48,710 nt of DNA from Candidatus Aminicenantota bacterium (GCA_014859315.1 JACUUK010000003.1:1-48710); one strand, 5' to 3'; counted from the stretch's first letter, positions 1-15,616 are shown. The notes: generated by a model not told the origin, from the sequence alone. Numbers and translations: made by a program.

Positions 1-201
1 CCCTCCATCCTTGCCAAGACCCTCCCACCCTCCACAATGGGCTTCAGATGGAGAGAAACCGTCGCCGCACTTCTCAATTAGGTCAGATGTTTCCCTCATC
101 ACGGAAATAGAGATGATTACTAGAGTTATGTCCAGCTTGACAGTGATTAAATTAAATCTATAGAATAGACAAGTAACAACAAAATATTAAATGGAAAGAC
201 T

Positions 202-1161
202 ATGGATTTAGAAGAAAAAGACTTTTATCAATTAGAAAAAAACATTGTTAAAATCACAGAAGAGATTGAAATTCTTCAAGAAAGTGAGGACCCTGAGAGA
301 AAAGAAAAGATTTCCTCTCTCAAGGAAGAAATAAAGCAAGAATGGAATAAAATCGCACCTCAGCTTACCCCCTTACATATAGTTCAAATCGCAAGGCATC
401 CAAAAAGGCCTTATACATTGGATTACATTGAAAATTTGATAGACGATTTCATGGAAGTTCATGGTGACCGCCGATATGGGGATGACCCGGCTATTGTTGC
501 GGGATTTGGTTTCTATCATGGGCAGACTGCTGCAATTATTGGGCATCAAAAAGGCCGGACTACACGGGAGAGAATTGCACGTAATTTTGGCCAGTCCAAT
601 CCCGAAGGGTATAGAAAAGCTCTTCGAGTGATGAAATTAGCCGAAAAATTTAATTTTCCTATCATCACCTTAATCGATACACCTGGAGCTTATCCTGGGA
701 TAGAAGCAGAAGAGCGTGGCCAAGCAGAAGCAATTGCCTATAATTTGAAAGAAATTTCAAGGTTAAATGTCCCTATGGTTGTTGTGGTTATAGGAGAAGG
801 AGGAAGCGGAGGAGCCCTGGGTATAGGTTTTGGCGATGCGATTTTAATGCTCGAGAATTCTTTCTATTCAGTCATATCTCCAGAAGGATGTGCAGCGATT
901 CTCTGGAAGGACCAAAAAGCAGTTCGTCAATCTGCAGAGAACTTAAAATTTCTGGCAAAAGACCTGTTGGGATTTGGAATCATTGATAAAATCATTCCTG
1001 AACCGCCTGGCGGAGCTCATGTAGATTATCTGCAAACATTCAAAAATGTAGACAAATATTTATATCCCACGTTAAAACAGTCAATGGAGAAGACTCCAGA
1101 AGAACGGAAAAAGCAACGGTATGAAAAAATCAGGAAAATAGGGATTATTGATGAGAGATGA
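202..1161 (+). CDS. accA: Acetyl-CoA carboxylase carboxyltransferase subunit alpha
   Basis: Whole-length similarity by eye: [48 protein letters not shown]. Confidence 0.97.
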   Translation: MDLEEKDFYQLEKNIVKITEEIEILQESEDPERKEKISSLKEEIKQEWNKIAPQLTPLHIVQIARHPKRPYTLDYIENLIDDFMEVHGDRRYGDDPAIVAGFGFYHGQTAAIIGHQKGRTTRERIARNFGQSNPEGYRKALRVMKLAEKFNFPIITLIDTPGAYPGIEAEERGQAEAIAYNLKEISRLNVPMVVVVIGEGGSGGALGIGFGDAILMLENSFYSVISPEGCAAILWKDQKAVRQSAENLKFLAKDLLGFGIIDKIIPEPPGGAHVDYLQTFKNVDKYLYPTLKQSMEKTPEERKKQRYEKIRKIGIIDER

Positions 1162-2423
1162 CTGAAGACACAAAGACAAGAAAAATTGCAGCCATCAAAG
1201 GGACAAAAGACATCCTTCCTCAAGAAGCAAGAAAGTGGCAAAAAGTAGAGACAGTTGCAAGGGAGATTTTTGAACGTTATGGCTACAGGGAAATACGATC
1301 TCCTATTTTCGAAGCAACTGAGCTTTTTAAGAAAGGAACCGGCGAGACCTCTGATATTGTCATTAAGGAGATGTATTCATTCAAGGACAAAGCAGGGCGC
1401 TCTCTAACGCTGAGGCCGGAATATACTCCTTCTGTCGTACGTGCAATCATTGAACACAGACTTTATCTTCAACCACAGCCCTTGAGATTTTATTTTATCG
1501 GTCCAATGTTTCGCTATGACAAGCCCCAAAAAGGTCGGTACCGCCAGTTTCATCAAATTGACATCGAAGTTTTTGACGAAAAGGATCCAGCAATAGATGC
1601 AGAAATTGTTGAGATGGCCGATCACCTGTTGAAGACATTGAAAGTAACAGGAACAGAAACTTTTGTGAATTCTGTGGGATGTAGAAAATGCCGGCCTGCC
1701 TACCATAAGGAATTGCGAAATCACGCTGATAAAGCAAGAAAACTGCTTTGTGTGGAATGCCAGAGAAAGATAGACACAAATCCTTTAAGGATTTTTGACT
1801 GCAAAATTAGCGGGTGCCAGGAGGTTTCACAAAGATTTCCCAAAATAACAGATTTCATTTGCCATGAATGCGAGGAACATTTCCGTAAATTTTGTGCATA
1901 CCTTGATTTGTTCAATATTAAATACAGGTTAGAACCCCGTTTAGTCCGCGGAATAGATTATTACACAAAAACAACATTTGAGGTCATAACCCCTGCACTT
2001 GGCGCTCAGGATGCAATTCTTGGAGGGGGCAGGTATGATGATATGATGAAGGTGTTTGGAGGGCCGGATATGTGTGGCATTGGATTCGCGGTGGGGATGG
2101 AAAGACTCGTTTCTCTTGTGCCTTTTGAGAACGAGGAAACCCAATCCATTTATATAGCTTATTTGGGAGATTTGGCTAAGGAGCTTGCTATGGATGTGGC
2201 AAAGGAATTGCGGCATGAAGGGATAGAGTGTCTTGTTGAATACAGGAAACGTACCTTAAGAAATCTAATGAGCCGTGCAAATAAATTGGGAGCCAAATGG
2301 GTTTTGATTATTGGTGAAGATGAAGTAAAAACCGGCAGATATCAATTGAAAGACATGATGACAGGAGAACAAAAGACTGTTAAAAGAGAACTCATCCTGA
2401 AAACACTCAAGGAGTCATCTTAG
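1158..2423 (+). CDS. hisS: Histidyl-tRNA synthetase (variant with Cys-rich insertion)
   Basis: KGTKDILP start, class II motifs, [22 protein letters not shown]; 4-bp overlap with accA. Confidence 0.97.
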   Translation: MTEDTKTRKIAAIKGTKDILPQEARKWQKVETVAREIFERYGYREIRSPIFEATELFKKGTGETSDIVIKEMYSFKDKAGRSLTLRPEYTPSVVRAIIEHRLYLQPQPLRFYFIGPMFRYDKPQKGRYRQFHQIDIEVFDEKDPAIDAEIVEMADHLLKTLKVTGTETFVNSVGCRKCRPAYHKELRNHADKARKLLCVECQRKIDTNPLRIFDCKISGCQEVSQRFPKITDFICHECEEHFRKFCAYLDLFNIKYRLEPRLVRGIDYYTKTTFEVITPALGAQDAILGGGRYDDMMKVFGGPDMCGIGFAVGMERLVSLVPFENEETQSIYIAYLGDLAKELAMDVAKELRHEGIECLVEYRKRTLRNLMSRANKLGAKWVLIIGEDEVKTGRYQLKDMMTGEQKTVKRELILKTLKESS

Positions 2424-2455
2424 AGGACGGTACCTTTCTAAAAAGGAAAAGAAGC

Positions 2456-4219
2456 ATGAAACTCCCGGAGTCATCCACATGGCAGCGGACGCATTATTGC
2501 GGAGCGCTGCGAGTCGAGCATATAGGAAAAGAAGTCGATCTTCTTGGATGGGCTCAGCGGCAAAGGGATATGGGAAACCTTGTTTTCATAGACTTAAGAG
2601 ATAGAGAAGGTGTGGTTCAAGTGGTGATTTCTTCTGATAAAAAGGCTCTTCTTGAGAAAGCAAAAAAGGTCAAGATGGAATATGTCATTGGCATAAAAGG
2701 GGTTGTCAAGGAAAGGGCTGAAAACTTGCGCAACCCCAATCTTCCTACAGGCAGCGTTGAAGTCGAAGCCAAAGAATTGTACATTTTAAATCCCGCAAAG
2801 ACCCCTCCATTTGTTATCACGGATCCTCCCCAGGCAACTGAAGAGCTCAGATTTAAATACAGGTACCTGGATTTAAGGCGGCCGTCTATGCAGCGGAACT
2901 TGAAACTTCGGCATCAAGCTGCGCTCACCATCAGAAATTTTCTGAGCGAACACGGATTCTACGAAATCGAAACTCCTTTTTTGACGAAATCGACTCCTGA
3001 AGGAGCAAGGGATTATCTTGTGCCAAGCCGGGTGTATAAAGGGAGATTTTTTGCTCTTCCACAATCTCCTCAATTATTTAAACAGATTCTGATGATTTCA
3101 GGAATTGACAGGTATTTTCAGATCGTTCGTTGTTTCAGGGACGAAGATTTAAGGGCAGACCGCCAGCCTGAATTTACCCAGGTTGATATAGAAATGAGTT
3201 TCATGGAAAGAAATGTCCTCTTCAATTTGATAGAATCCATGATGGCTTCAGTTTTTACTCTTATTGATGCACAAATCGAGCGTCCTTTTCCCATCTTGAC
3301 TCACGAAGAGAGTTTGGAAAAATATGGAACAGACAAGCCGGATTTGCGGTTCGGCATGGAAATTCATGATTTTTCAAAGTTAGCCCCTCGCCTCGATTCT
3401 GAAGTAATCCAAAAAGCTTTTTCTTCAGGTGGGACTTTGGAAGGCCTTATTGTGGAAAAAGGAGGCAATTTCTCAAGGAGCAGGCTTGATAAGCTGAACC
3501 AAAAGGCAAGGGAGCTTGGGGGGAAAGGGATAATATGGGTGAAAAACTCAGATGGATTCAAATCCTCGCTGAAGTTGCCAGAGAATCAGTTGTCACTCAT
3601 TTGGGAGTTGGGGGGATGCAGTAATGAGGACCTGGTTTTATTGGTGGCAGATGAGAAGCAAATTGCTTTAAAGGTCCTAGGAGGTATTCGGGAAGAGGTT
3701 CGACCCGAATGGGTTAAGACGTCTAATGATTTTCGGTTTGCGTGGATTACAGATTTTCCGCTGTTTGAGTGGAGCACAGAAGAAGGGCGACTTGTTTCTG
3801 TGCATCATCCTTTTACATCGCCTGAGGAAGGAGATCTCGGTTATTTAGAAAGCCAACCTCTTCGGGTCCGTGCCAAAGCATATGATTTAGTTCTTAATGG
3901 TACAGAAATAGGTGGTGGGTCTGTGCGAATCCATGATGTTTCGTTGCAGAAGAAAATATTTAAAATATTGGGCTTGACACATAAAGAAATTGGGGAAAAA
4001 TTTGGCTTCTTCTTAGAAGCGCTGAACTATGGTGTTCCCCCGCATGGTGGGATTGCTTTAGGATTTGACAGAATTGTGATGCTATTGGCTGGAGAGGAAT
4101 CCATCCGGGATGTAATTCCATTCCCCAAAACGACAAGCTCACTCTGTTTACTCACCGGGTCCCCATCTGAAATTGAAGAACGCCAATTGAAAGATTTAGG
4201 CATTAAAATCATTAAATAA
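2456..4219 (+). CDS. aspS: Aspartyl-tRNA synthetase (bacterial type)
   Basis: RYLDLRRP, FRDEDLRADRQPEFTQVDIEMSF, GFDRIVMLLAG. Confidence 0.97.
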   Translation: MKLPESSTWQRTHYCGALRVEHIGKEVDLLGWAQRQRDMGNLVFIDLRDREGVVQVVISSDKKALLEKAKKVKMEYVIGIKGVVKERAENLRNPNLPTGSVEVEAKELYILNPAKTPPFVITDPPQATEELRFKYRYLDLRRPSMQRNLKLRHQAALTIRNFLSEHGFYEIETPFLTKSTPEGARDYLVPSRVYKGRFFALPQSPQLFKQILMISGIDRYFQIVRCFRDEDLRADRQPEFTQVDIEMSFMERNVLFNLIESMMASVFTLIDAQIERPFPILTHEESLEKYGTDKPDLRFGMEIHDFSKLAPRLDSEVIQKAFSSGGTLEGLIVEKGGNFSRSRLDKLNQKARELGGKGIIWVKNSDGFKSSLKLPENQLSLIWELGGCSNEDLVLLVADEKQIALKVLGGIREEVRPEWVKTSNDFRFAWITDFPLFEWSTEEGRLVSVHHPFTSPEEGDLGYLESQPLRVRAKAYDLVLNGTEIGGGSVRIHDVSLQKKIFKILGLTHKEIGEKFGFFLEALNYGVPPHGGIALGFDRIVMLLAGEESIRDVIPFPKTTSSLCLLTGSPSEIEERQLKDLGIKIIK

Positions 4220-4330
4220 ACAGGATTAATAGATAAAGGGGAAGGGTTTTATTTGACGGCAGAAGAAGTCGCCTTCTAAGCCAAAAAAGGAGACTTCCAA
4301 TTTACAATTTTATAAGAAAGGAGGGAAAAT

Positions 4331-5839
4331 ATGTTCCGTAAAAAATTTTTCTGTGTTTGTATTTCGCTCTTGCTTTCCGGATTTATTGCAATCCAGTTTT
4401 CTTCTGCCCAGACATTCGATGCGATTCAGAGCAAAATCCGTACTCACGTGCTCAAAAATGGCATGAAATTTATTGTGCTTGAACGGCAGCAGGCACCTGT
4501 TGTGTCTTTTCATGTATACGCTGATGTAGGCAGTGCCAATGAGTCTTATGGGATAACCGGAATCTCGCATCTTTTAGAGCATATGGCGTTTAAAGGATCA
4601 AAGATTGTTGGAACGACTAATTATGAAGAAGAGGTGAAAGTTCTTGATGAAATGGATGCTCTCTATGAAAACATCAAAAGGGAAGAGGCCAAAATCGCTC
4701 CTGATAAACAAGCATTAGAAAAAATGAATGCTCGATTCGAAGAATTACGCAAAAAAGCAAAGACTTACGTTGTAACCGATGAGTTTGTGGACATGTTGAT
4801 GAAAGAAGGTGATCGGTTTGTGAACGCCTACACCAGTAACGATGCAACCCAGTATATCGACGGCCTTCCTTCCAACAAAGTAGAATTCTGGATGTCCATG
4901 ACTTCCGACCGTTTCATGAATCCAGTGTTTCGAGAGTTCTATAAGGAAAGGGATGTTGTCATGGAAGAACGGAGGCTTGGTGTTGAATCGCGGCCATTAG
5001 GCCGGTTTATCGAGGATTTTTTTGCCGTTGCTTTTAAGGCACATCCATATCACCATGGAGTAGTAGGGCACATGTCAGACCTTCAGTCGATAACGCGGCA
5101 GGATGTAAAAGAGTATTTTAACAAATTTTATGGGCCAAATAATTTGACTGTAGCTATTGTCGGTGATGTCAAAGCTCCGGAGATCTTCAAGATGGCTGAA
5201 CAGTATTTTGGCCGGATTCCTGGAGGTGAAAGGCCAGAGTCTATAAGAACGGTCGAGCCTGAACAATGGGGAGAGCGGCGTGCTACGGTAGAAGCCATGG
5301 CTCAACCATTTCTCATTTTGGGTTTTCATAGGCCGGAAGTACGTCATCCTGACCACTATGCCCTTGAGGCATTGGCTAATATCTTAGGTCAAGGACGTTC
5401 TTCAAGGATATATCAATCTTTAGTGAAAGAAAAAAAGGTCAGCATTGAATGCGGAGCCTTCAATGGATTCCCTGGAGATAAATACCCTAACCTTATCGCT
5501 TTCTATGTTGTTCCAGCAAAAGGGCACACTTCAGACGAGTGCCTCTCTCTTTTAGACGAGGAACTCGAGAAACTGAAAAAAGAAGCTGTAACAGAGAACG
5601 AACTGAAAAAGTACAAAAATATGGCAGTGAAGCGCATGCTTGATCGCATGAAGTCAAACGCAGGGATGGCTGGAATGCTGACTTATGCTGATGCTGTTCT
5701 TGGGGACTGGAGCCTTGCCTTTACCCAGGTTGAGAAAATCCAGGCAGTGCGAGCCGAAGATATCCAGCAGGTGGCTATCAGATATTTAAACAAGAAGAAT
5801 TGCACGATTGGCGAGATTGTTTCCATCAACAATAAATAG
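4331..5839 (+). CDS. M16 family zinc metallopeptidase, secreted, catalytic subunit
   Basis: Signal peptide; HLLEH (HxxEH) zinc motif; coiled-coil-like insertion after the motif. Confidence 0.93.
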   Translation: MFRKKFFCVCISLLLSGFIAIQFSSAQTFDAIQSKIRTHVLKNGMKFIVLERQQAPVVSFHVYADVGSANESYGITGISHLLEHMAFKGSKIVGTTNYEEEVKVLDEMDALYENIKREEAKIAPDKQALEKMNARFEELRKKAKTYVVTDEFVDMLMKEGDRFVNAYTSNDATQYIDGLPSNKVEFWMSMTSDRFMNPVFREFYKERDVVMEERRLGVESRPLGRFIEDFFAVAFKAHPYHHGVVGHMSDLQSITRQDVKEYFNKFYGPNNLTVAIVGDVKAPEIFKMAEQYFGRIPGGERPESIRTVEPEQWGERRATVEAMAQPFLILGFHRPEVRHPDHYALEALANILGQGRSSRIYQSLVKEKKVSIECGAFNGFPGDKYPNLIAFYVVPAKGHTSDECLSLLDEELEKLKKEAVTENELKKYKNMAVKRMLDRMKSNAGMAGMLTYADAVLGDWSLAFTQVEKIQAVRAEDIQQVAIRYLNKKNCTIGEIVSINNK

Positions 5840-5850
5840 GAGGGTGAAGG

Positions 5851-7332
5851 ATGAATACTTTAAATAAAAAAATAACTGCAAGGAAAAAATCAATAGTCTG
5901 TATTTTCGGGCTGGCCATTTGTATAGGCATTATGTGCGGAGTCTTTGTATACGGCCAAAAAAGCCCCAAAGAAACTTTTGTGTTTCCTCCACTCAACCCC
6001 ATCCAAATGCCGAAAGTAGAACAAATGGAACTTCCCAATGGCCTCCAGCTATTTCTTGTGGAAGACCATGAATATCCAACGATCGATATGCATGCTTTGG
6101 TTCGAACAGGCTCTATTTATGAACCAAAGGAAAAGGTTGGGTTGGCTGCCTTAACAGGAAGAGTCTTGCGTACAGGTGGTACAGTGTCCAAAACAGGGGA
6201 TGAAATCGATAAAGAGTTAGAATCAATTGCAGCAAGAATTGAGGTCTTTATAGGGCAGACTTCAGGAAATATCAATGTATCGCTACTGAAAGAGGATTTA
6301 GATCAGGTACTGGGTATACTTGCAGACATATTGATGAACCCGGCTTTCAGGGAAGATAAAATTACTCTTGCAAAAATCATGGAAAAATCATCCATCTCCA
6401 GAAGGAACGATGATATCGGGCAGATAACCCGGAGAGAATTTAGAAAACTAATCTATGGAAAGGACAGTCCATATGCACGTCTTATGGAATATTCGACTAT
6501 CGATGCAGTGACAAGAGAGGACATTGTCAAATTTTATGAGACCTTCTTCCATCCGAACAACACTATTATGGCTGTGTGGGGAGATTTTAACAGCAAAGAA
6601 ATGGCTACTAAATTGGAAAAAACCCTGGGCGCTTGGAAAGGTAAAGATGTAATGCTTCCTCCTATTCCTGAAGTTAAATATGATTATAAATATACTGTGA
6701 ATTTTATTGATAAACCTGATGTTAATCAATCGAATATAATGCTGGGACATATCGGTGGGCTGATGAACGATCCAGATATTCCTGCATTGAGCGTCATGAA
6801 CAGCATCCTTTCCTATGAGCGAATGTTCAAGAAAATACGTACAGATGAAGGCCTTGCTTACAGTGTTTGGGGCGTTTATGGAGCAGAATACCAGTATCCA
6901 GGAATTTTCACTTGCGGGGCTCAAACAAAGTCTGAGTCTACTGTTTATGCCATTGAACTCATGCTCGAGGAACTAAAAAGAATTACACGTGATGAAGTAA
7001 GCGATGAAGAATTGGCGAAGGCAAAAGATGAATATCTCAATGGATATGTGTTTAATTTTGACAGTCGGGCCAAAATCGTAAACAGAATGATGGCTTATGC
7101 CTATTACGGATATCCTCTTGATTTTATGGAAAAAATCAGAAAAGAAGTGGAAAAAGTTACCAAGAAAGATGTGCTTCGTGTAGCTAAGAAATACCTCCAG
7201 CCGGATAAGGTTCAGATACTCGTTGTAGGAAACAAAGAAACGTTTGTCAAGCCGCTTTCGACATTAGGAGAAGTGAATAATATAGATATCAGCATTCCAA
7301 CTCCGGAGAAGACAGCGAATGAAGAAAAGTAA
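5851..7332 (+). CDS. M16 family peptidase-like protein, secreted, lacks HxxEH
   Basis: M16 fold features (FFHPNNTIMAVWGDF, DEGLAYSVWG), no HxxEH in the N-terminal domain. Confidence 0.9.
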   Translation: MNTLNKKITARKKSIVCIFGLAICIGIMCGVFVYGQKSPKETFVFPPLNPIQMPKVEQMELPNGLQLFLVEDHEYPTIDMHALVRTGSIYEPKEKVGLAALTGRVLRTGGTVSKTGDEIDKELESIAARIEVFIGQTSGNINVSLLKEDLDQVLGILADILMNPAFREDKITLAKIMEKSSISRRNDDIGQITRREFRKLIYGKDSPYARLMEYSTIDAVTREDIVKFYETFFHPNNTIMAVWGDFNSKEMATKLEKTLGAWKGKDVMLPPIPEVKYDYKYTVNFIDKPDVNQSNIMLGHIGGLMNDPDIPALSVMNSILSYERMFKKIRTDEGLAYSVWGVYGAEYQYPGIFTCGAQTKSESTVYAIELMLEELKRITRDEVSDEELAKAKDEYLNGYVFNFDSRAKIVNRMMAYAYYGYPLDFMEKIRKEVEKVTKKDVLRVAKKYLQPDKVQILVVGNKETFVKPLSTLGEVNNIDISIPTPEKTANEEK

Positions 7333-7348
7333 ATTGTGAAATGTTAAG

Positions 7349-8161
7349 TTAGGCCACTCTTTCTAATGGGAGAATCAGGCATGTGGGGCCTCCTTCGCCT
7401 TTCACAAACTCAGATAGGTTAATAGCGTGGATTTTGAATCCCTCTTTTATTAAGACTTTAAAAGCAGCTTCATTGGATGCCTCAATAATCAATTCAGAAT
7501 TTCCCAAACAACTGACGTTGCTGCTGATAGATAAAGGACATTCTAATTCAATCCGCTCAAAACCTTTAAAGAAGTCTGAGGGGAAAACGTTCTTGCAGCA
7601 TAGAATTTGTTGCGGGCCGATGAGACTCATGAGGCCGCCCAGATGGAAATGCGGCAGAGGGACGGGAAAAGCCCTGATTTCATAGCCCATCCTTTGTAGA
7701 AGGGCTGAAATTTGCTCCACTCCTTTTTTGTTTGTCCTTTTGGATAGCCCCACAAACGCTACAGAGCCAGCCAGGATGATATCTCCCCCTTCAACAGTGC
7801 CGGGTGGGTGAATTGCTCCTGCGAAAGGTTCGCCAAGTTCCTTTAAATTTTGAGACATCCACTTTTCTTCCCCTCTCCTTGATTCTAAACCCATTCTTAA
7901 TCGAATATATCCTTGAGGAGTACATAAAGCAGAATCTCTGGTAAATACCGAGTTTGGGTGAGATTGAAGTTCACCAACATCGATAACTTCTGCCCCAAAC
8001 CCTCTAATAGTCATCTTGAGTGTGTTATGTTGCTTCTTAGCCTGTTCAACATCTGCCTGTTCTGCGATATTATGGTATTTAGGATTCTCAACGAGAAAGT
8101 ATTCTTTATTTGGGCTGCAGACTATCACGCGAGTTAATCGTTCTGCTTCACTCCTGAGCAT
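7349..8161 (-). CDS. Dimethylarginine dimethylaminohydrolase / amidinotransferase-superfamily protein
   Basis: HPNSVFTRDSAL, EGGDIILAG, HFHLGGLMSLI, C-terminal GGPTCLILPL. Confidence 0.85.
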   Translation of the reverse strand: MLRSEAERLTRVIVCSPNKEYFLVENPKYHNIAEQADVEQAKKQHNTLKMTIRGFGAEVIDVGELQSHPNSVFTRDSALCTPQGYIRLRMGLESRRGEEKWMSQNLKELGEPFAGAIHPPGTVEGGDIILAGSVAFVGLSKRTNKKGVEQISALLQRMGYEIRAFPVPLPHFHLGGLMSLIGPQQILCCKNVFPSDFFKGFERIELECPLSISSNVSCLGNSELIIEASNEAAFKVLIKEGFKIHAINLSEFVKGEGGPTCLILPLERVA

Positions 8162-8191
8162 GGCTTTTATTACCCTTTCATATGTTTTTAT

Positions 8192-9352
8192 CTATATAGG
8201 AGTGACTATCCGTGGGATGTGCTGAGAGATGCGGGTTGTCACTTCATAATTGATAGTGCTGATGAGGCCAGCCAGATAATCCGCAGTGATGGTCTCATTC
8301 CCCTGGCTTCCCAGCAAGACCACTTCGTCTTCTAATTGGACGCCGGGATTATCCGTAATATCCACCATAATCAGGTTCATACACACACGTCCGCGAAGAG
8401 GAGCTCTGCGTCCACGGATTAACACATGACTTTGGTTGCTTAATCTTCTGTCATACCCATCCGAATATCCTATTGGAAGAACAGCCACTCGGGATTCCCT
8501 CGTAGTCTGGTAAGTGCGGCCGTAGCCGATACTGTAATTAGCAGGAACGTGCTTTATCTGACCAACACGTGTTTTCCATGTGAGCACAGGTTGAAGGACG
8601 TCTTCGCCGTTTTTGGTGTGTTTGATTTTATAAGAGACAAAGGTTTCTCGTGAGGGCCATAATCCGTATTGGCTTATACCCAGGCGTACCATATCAAAAT
8701 GTGTTTCAGGGAATAGAAGTGTGGCAGCAGAGCAGGCGGCGTGTTTTTTTATCTTTGGGAAACCAGTGCTCCGAATTTGTGATATCATTTTTTCAAACCG
8801 GTCAATCTGATAATATGCATAGCTGTGATTGGTGGTATCTTCGATGTTAGCAAAGTGTGTGTAAGCTGCCTCCAGAGTTATAAAAGGAGAGTTTTTCAGT
8901 ATCTCTAGGAAATATTTAAGCTCTTGTTCATTGATTCCCAGGCGATATGTCCCTGTTTCTAACTTCAAGTGGATGCGAACCCGTTGGCCCATCTCTTGTG
9001 TCAGGCGTGTTAATTCTTTCAGAGTTTCAAGATTAAATAGCCCTAAGCGAAAATTGTTCTTGATTACTTCGGATAGTCTGTATAAGGCCACTGGTCCCAT
9101 TATCAGAATGTCTTGCAAGAATCCAGACTCTCGCAAGAGAAGAGCTTCATCAAGAGAATGAACACTAAGAGAATCTGCTCCATGCTTTACAGCTAAACCA
9201 GCAATTTCGCATATACCATGTCCATAAGCATTGGCTTTGACAACAGCAGATAGTTCGGAATGGCTTGAAACTCGTTTTTTGAAAAATTCCATGTTTTGCG
9301 CATATGCAGATTCAGAGATTTCTATCCATGTGTTCAGATCTTTATATTCCAT
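8192..9352 (-). CDS. alr: Alanine racemase
   Basis: VVKANAYGHG PLP-lysine motif; GYGRTY, MNLIMVDIT. Confidence 0.95.
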   Translation of the reverse strand: MEYKDLNTWIEISESAYAQNMEFFKKRVSSHSELSAVVKANAYGHGICEIAGLAVKHGADSLSVHSLDEALLLRESGFLQDILIMGPVALYRLSEVIKNNFRLGLFNLETLKELTRLTQEMGQRVRIHLKLETGTYRLGINEQELKYFLEILKNSPFITLEAAYTHFANIEDTTNHSYAYYQIDRFEKMISQIRSTGFPKIKKHAACSAATLLFPETHFDMVRLGISQYGLWPSRETFVSYKIKHTKNGEDVLQPVLTWKTRVGQIKHVPANYSIGYGRTYQTTRESRVAVLPIGYSDGYDRRLSNQSHVLIRGRRAPLRGRVCMNLIMVDITDNPGVQLEDEVVLLGSQGNETITADYLAGLISTINYEVTTRISQHIPRIVTPI

Positions 9353-9482
9353 GTTTATATGCCCAAAATAGGTTTAAAAATATCAATTTTCCAATGTCTT
9401 TGCAAGTAAAGAAGAATATGTTTATAAATTCTTAGAAGGGTTTTAAACCGACTGCTCTTTTTTGTGGCACCCTGCCGGCATT

Positions 9483-14023
<4,541 letters not shown>

Positions 14024-14304
14024 CGATGAATTCCTCCTCGCACCTGGATTTGATTCTTATCCTCCCATAAATTTTATTGCACAAGCACTATAAAGCTTAT
14101 GATAAATAGTGAAAGTATTTTAAATAGATTATACGTAAAAATAAAGAATTCCGTTGCAATAAAATCGTAAAAATTAAGATTTACCTGTTGAAATGAAAAC
14201 ATTTATGTTCCTTTCTTTTATTCGTTATTCGATTTGCCCTACCAATTTTTATCTGTTAGTAGAATTCGATGTGATTTAGTTGGTATTTATTTTAAAGAAA
14301 GATT

Positions 14305-15381
14305 TTATAAATAATCAATCTTCCCTTTTTTCTTGATTTTTTCGAAAACTTCTTTTACCTTTTGATCCTGGTCTTTATGGCAGATAAGAAGAGCATCTTC
14401 TGTGTCTACCACAATTAGGTCTTTGACTCCGACTAAAGCTGTGAGTTTGGATGGATTATGAACGAGACAGTTTTTAGAATCGATAGTTATGGCCTCTGTT
14501 CTAATGGCATTTCCCTGATTGTCTTTTTGCCAGATTTCCGAAAGCGAAGACCAAACGCCGACATCTGACCAGCCGAAATTTCCTTCACACATCAAGACTC
14601 CTTTTGCCTTTTCCATGAGGGCATAGTCGACAGAGATAGAAGGAATCTCGTCGAATATCTTTTCAAGTTTTTTGATGTCATTTTTATTCAAAGCATCGAG
14701 AATTTTTTCCCAGTACATATACATCGTTGGGGCATAATGTTTAAGTTTTTTTGCAAACACTTCGGCTTTCCATATAAACATTCCTGAGTTCCAAAAATAA
14801 TTTCCTGCCTGCAAAAATGATTTTGCATGTTCATAATCGGGTTTTTCCTTGAACCTCTCGACAGAATAGAACTTTTCTCCAGAAAATCTTAGAGGGTTTT
14901 CAGTCAAAAATTGGATATAGCCATAGCCAGTCGAAGGATGTGCTGGGGGAATACCAAACGTTATCAAGTATTCTCCTTGAGATGCGGCAGCCGCGCCAGC
15001 CTCCAGTTTTTTCAGGAAAAGAGACGTGTCTCTAATCAGGTGGTCAGCTGGAAGTGCCGCTACTACGGATTCAGGGTTTTGGAGATAGATTTTAGCTGTT
15101 GCCAGAATAAGAGAAGGAGCAGTGTTTTTCCCTTTTGGCTCGACGAGAAGGTTTTCTTTGGGGAGTTCTGGAAGAAGTTCCTTTATCAGCTTTGTGTGTT
15201 CAGAGTTGGCGATCGTGAAGATATTGCAAGTTGCAATTAGTGGCAAGAGGCGTGAAACAGTTTCTTCAATCATCGTCCTGTTGCTTATGATGGGTAGAAA
15301 CTGCTTGGGTTTTTTTATCCGGCTCAATGGCCAGAAACGGGTGCCTGTCCCTCCTGCCATGATTAATGCAATAATATCCAT
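14305..15381 (-). CDS. manC: Mannose-1-phosphate guanylyltransferase
   Basis: MAGGTGTRFWPLSRIKKPKQFL; AALPADHLI; NFGWSDVGVWSSL. Confidence 0.94.
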   Translation of the reverse strand: MDIIALIMAGGTGTRFWPLSRIKKPKQFLPIISNRTMIEETVSRLLPLIATCNIFTIANSEHTKLIKELLPELPKENLLVEPKGKNTAPSLILATAKIYLQNPESVVAALPADHLIRDTSLFLKKLEAGAAAASQGEYLITFGIPPAHPSTGYGYIQFLTENPLRFSGEKFYSVERFKEKPDYEHAKSFLQAGNYFWNSGMFIWKAEVFAKKLKHYAPTMYMYWEKILDALNKNDIKKLEKIFDEIPSISVDYALMEKAKGVLMCEGNFGWSDVGVWSSLSEIWQKDNQGNAIRTEAITIDSKNCLVHNPSKLTALVGVKDLIVVDTEDALLICHKDQDQKVKEVFEKIKKKGKIDYL

Positions 15382-15396
15382 TGAGACATCTCCTTA

Positions 15397-15616
15397 CCTG
15401 AATTATTCATAAATTATGCCGACACCAATATTTATTTTCCATGATATCTGCCATTTACATTGATTTTTCCTTCAGTATAACATTCAATTCTTTTCCCATG
15501 TGCTTCTTTTCCTTTATGTCGGCATTCTTTACCCTTCGGGCGAGCCGATCTGACGACCACAGCTGCATACCCTGGGCCTCGCATCCGCAGCAACCTCGAC
15601 TCGTGAATAATCCAGG
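15397..15616. mobile_element. MITE-like element with imperfect terminal inverted repeats
   Basis: Left end CCTGAATTATTCA (15397-15409), right end TGAATAATCCAGG (15604-15616) = 12/13 inverted match; flanks CTTA/CTCA; GC-rich right arm; internal 9-bp IR ATGCCGACA/TGTCGGCAT. Confidence 0.55.

Noticed and set aside
2-163. Open frame PPSLPRPSHPPQWASDGEKPSPHFSIRSDVSLITEIEMITRVMSSLTVIKLNL* at window start
   Set aside because: Truncated, no recognisable family, composition unlike neighbouring proteins; cannot be supported as a CDS.
1713-1910. Cys-rich insertion in HisRS (CRKC...CVEC...C...CHEC)
   Set aside because: Looks unusual but this zinc-like insertion is a known feature of a large group of bacterial HisRS proteins.
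6448-6924. 158-aa antisense ORF within the second M16 gene
   Set aside because: Antisense shadow of a well-supported CDS; no recognisable domain.
9371-9449. 9-bp inverted repeat GGTTTAAAA/TTTTAAACC between alr and the beta-galactosidase
   Set aside because: AT-rich and short; consistent with chance.
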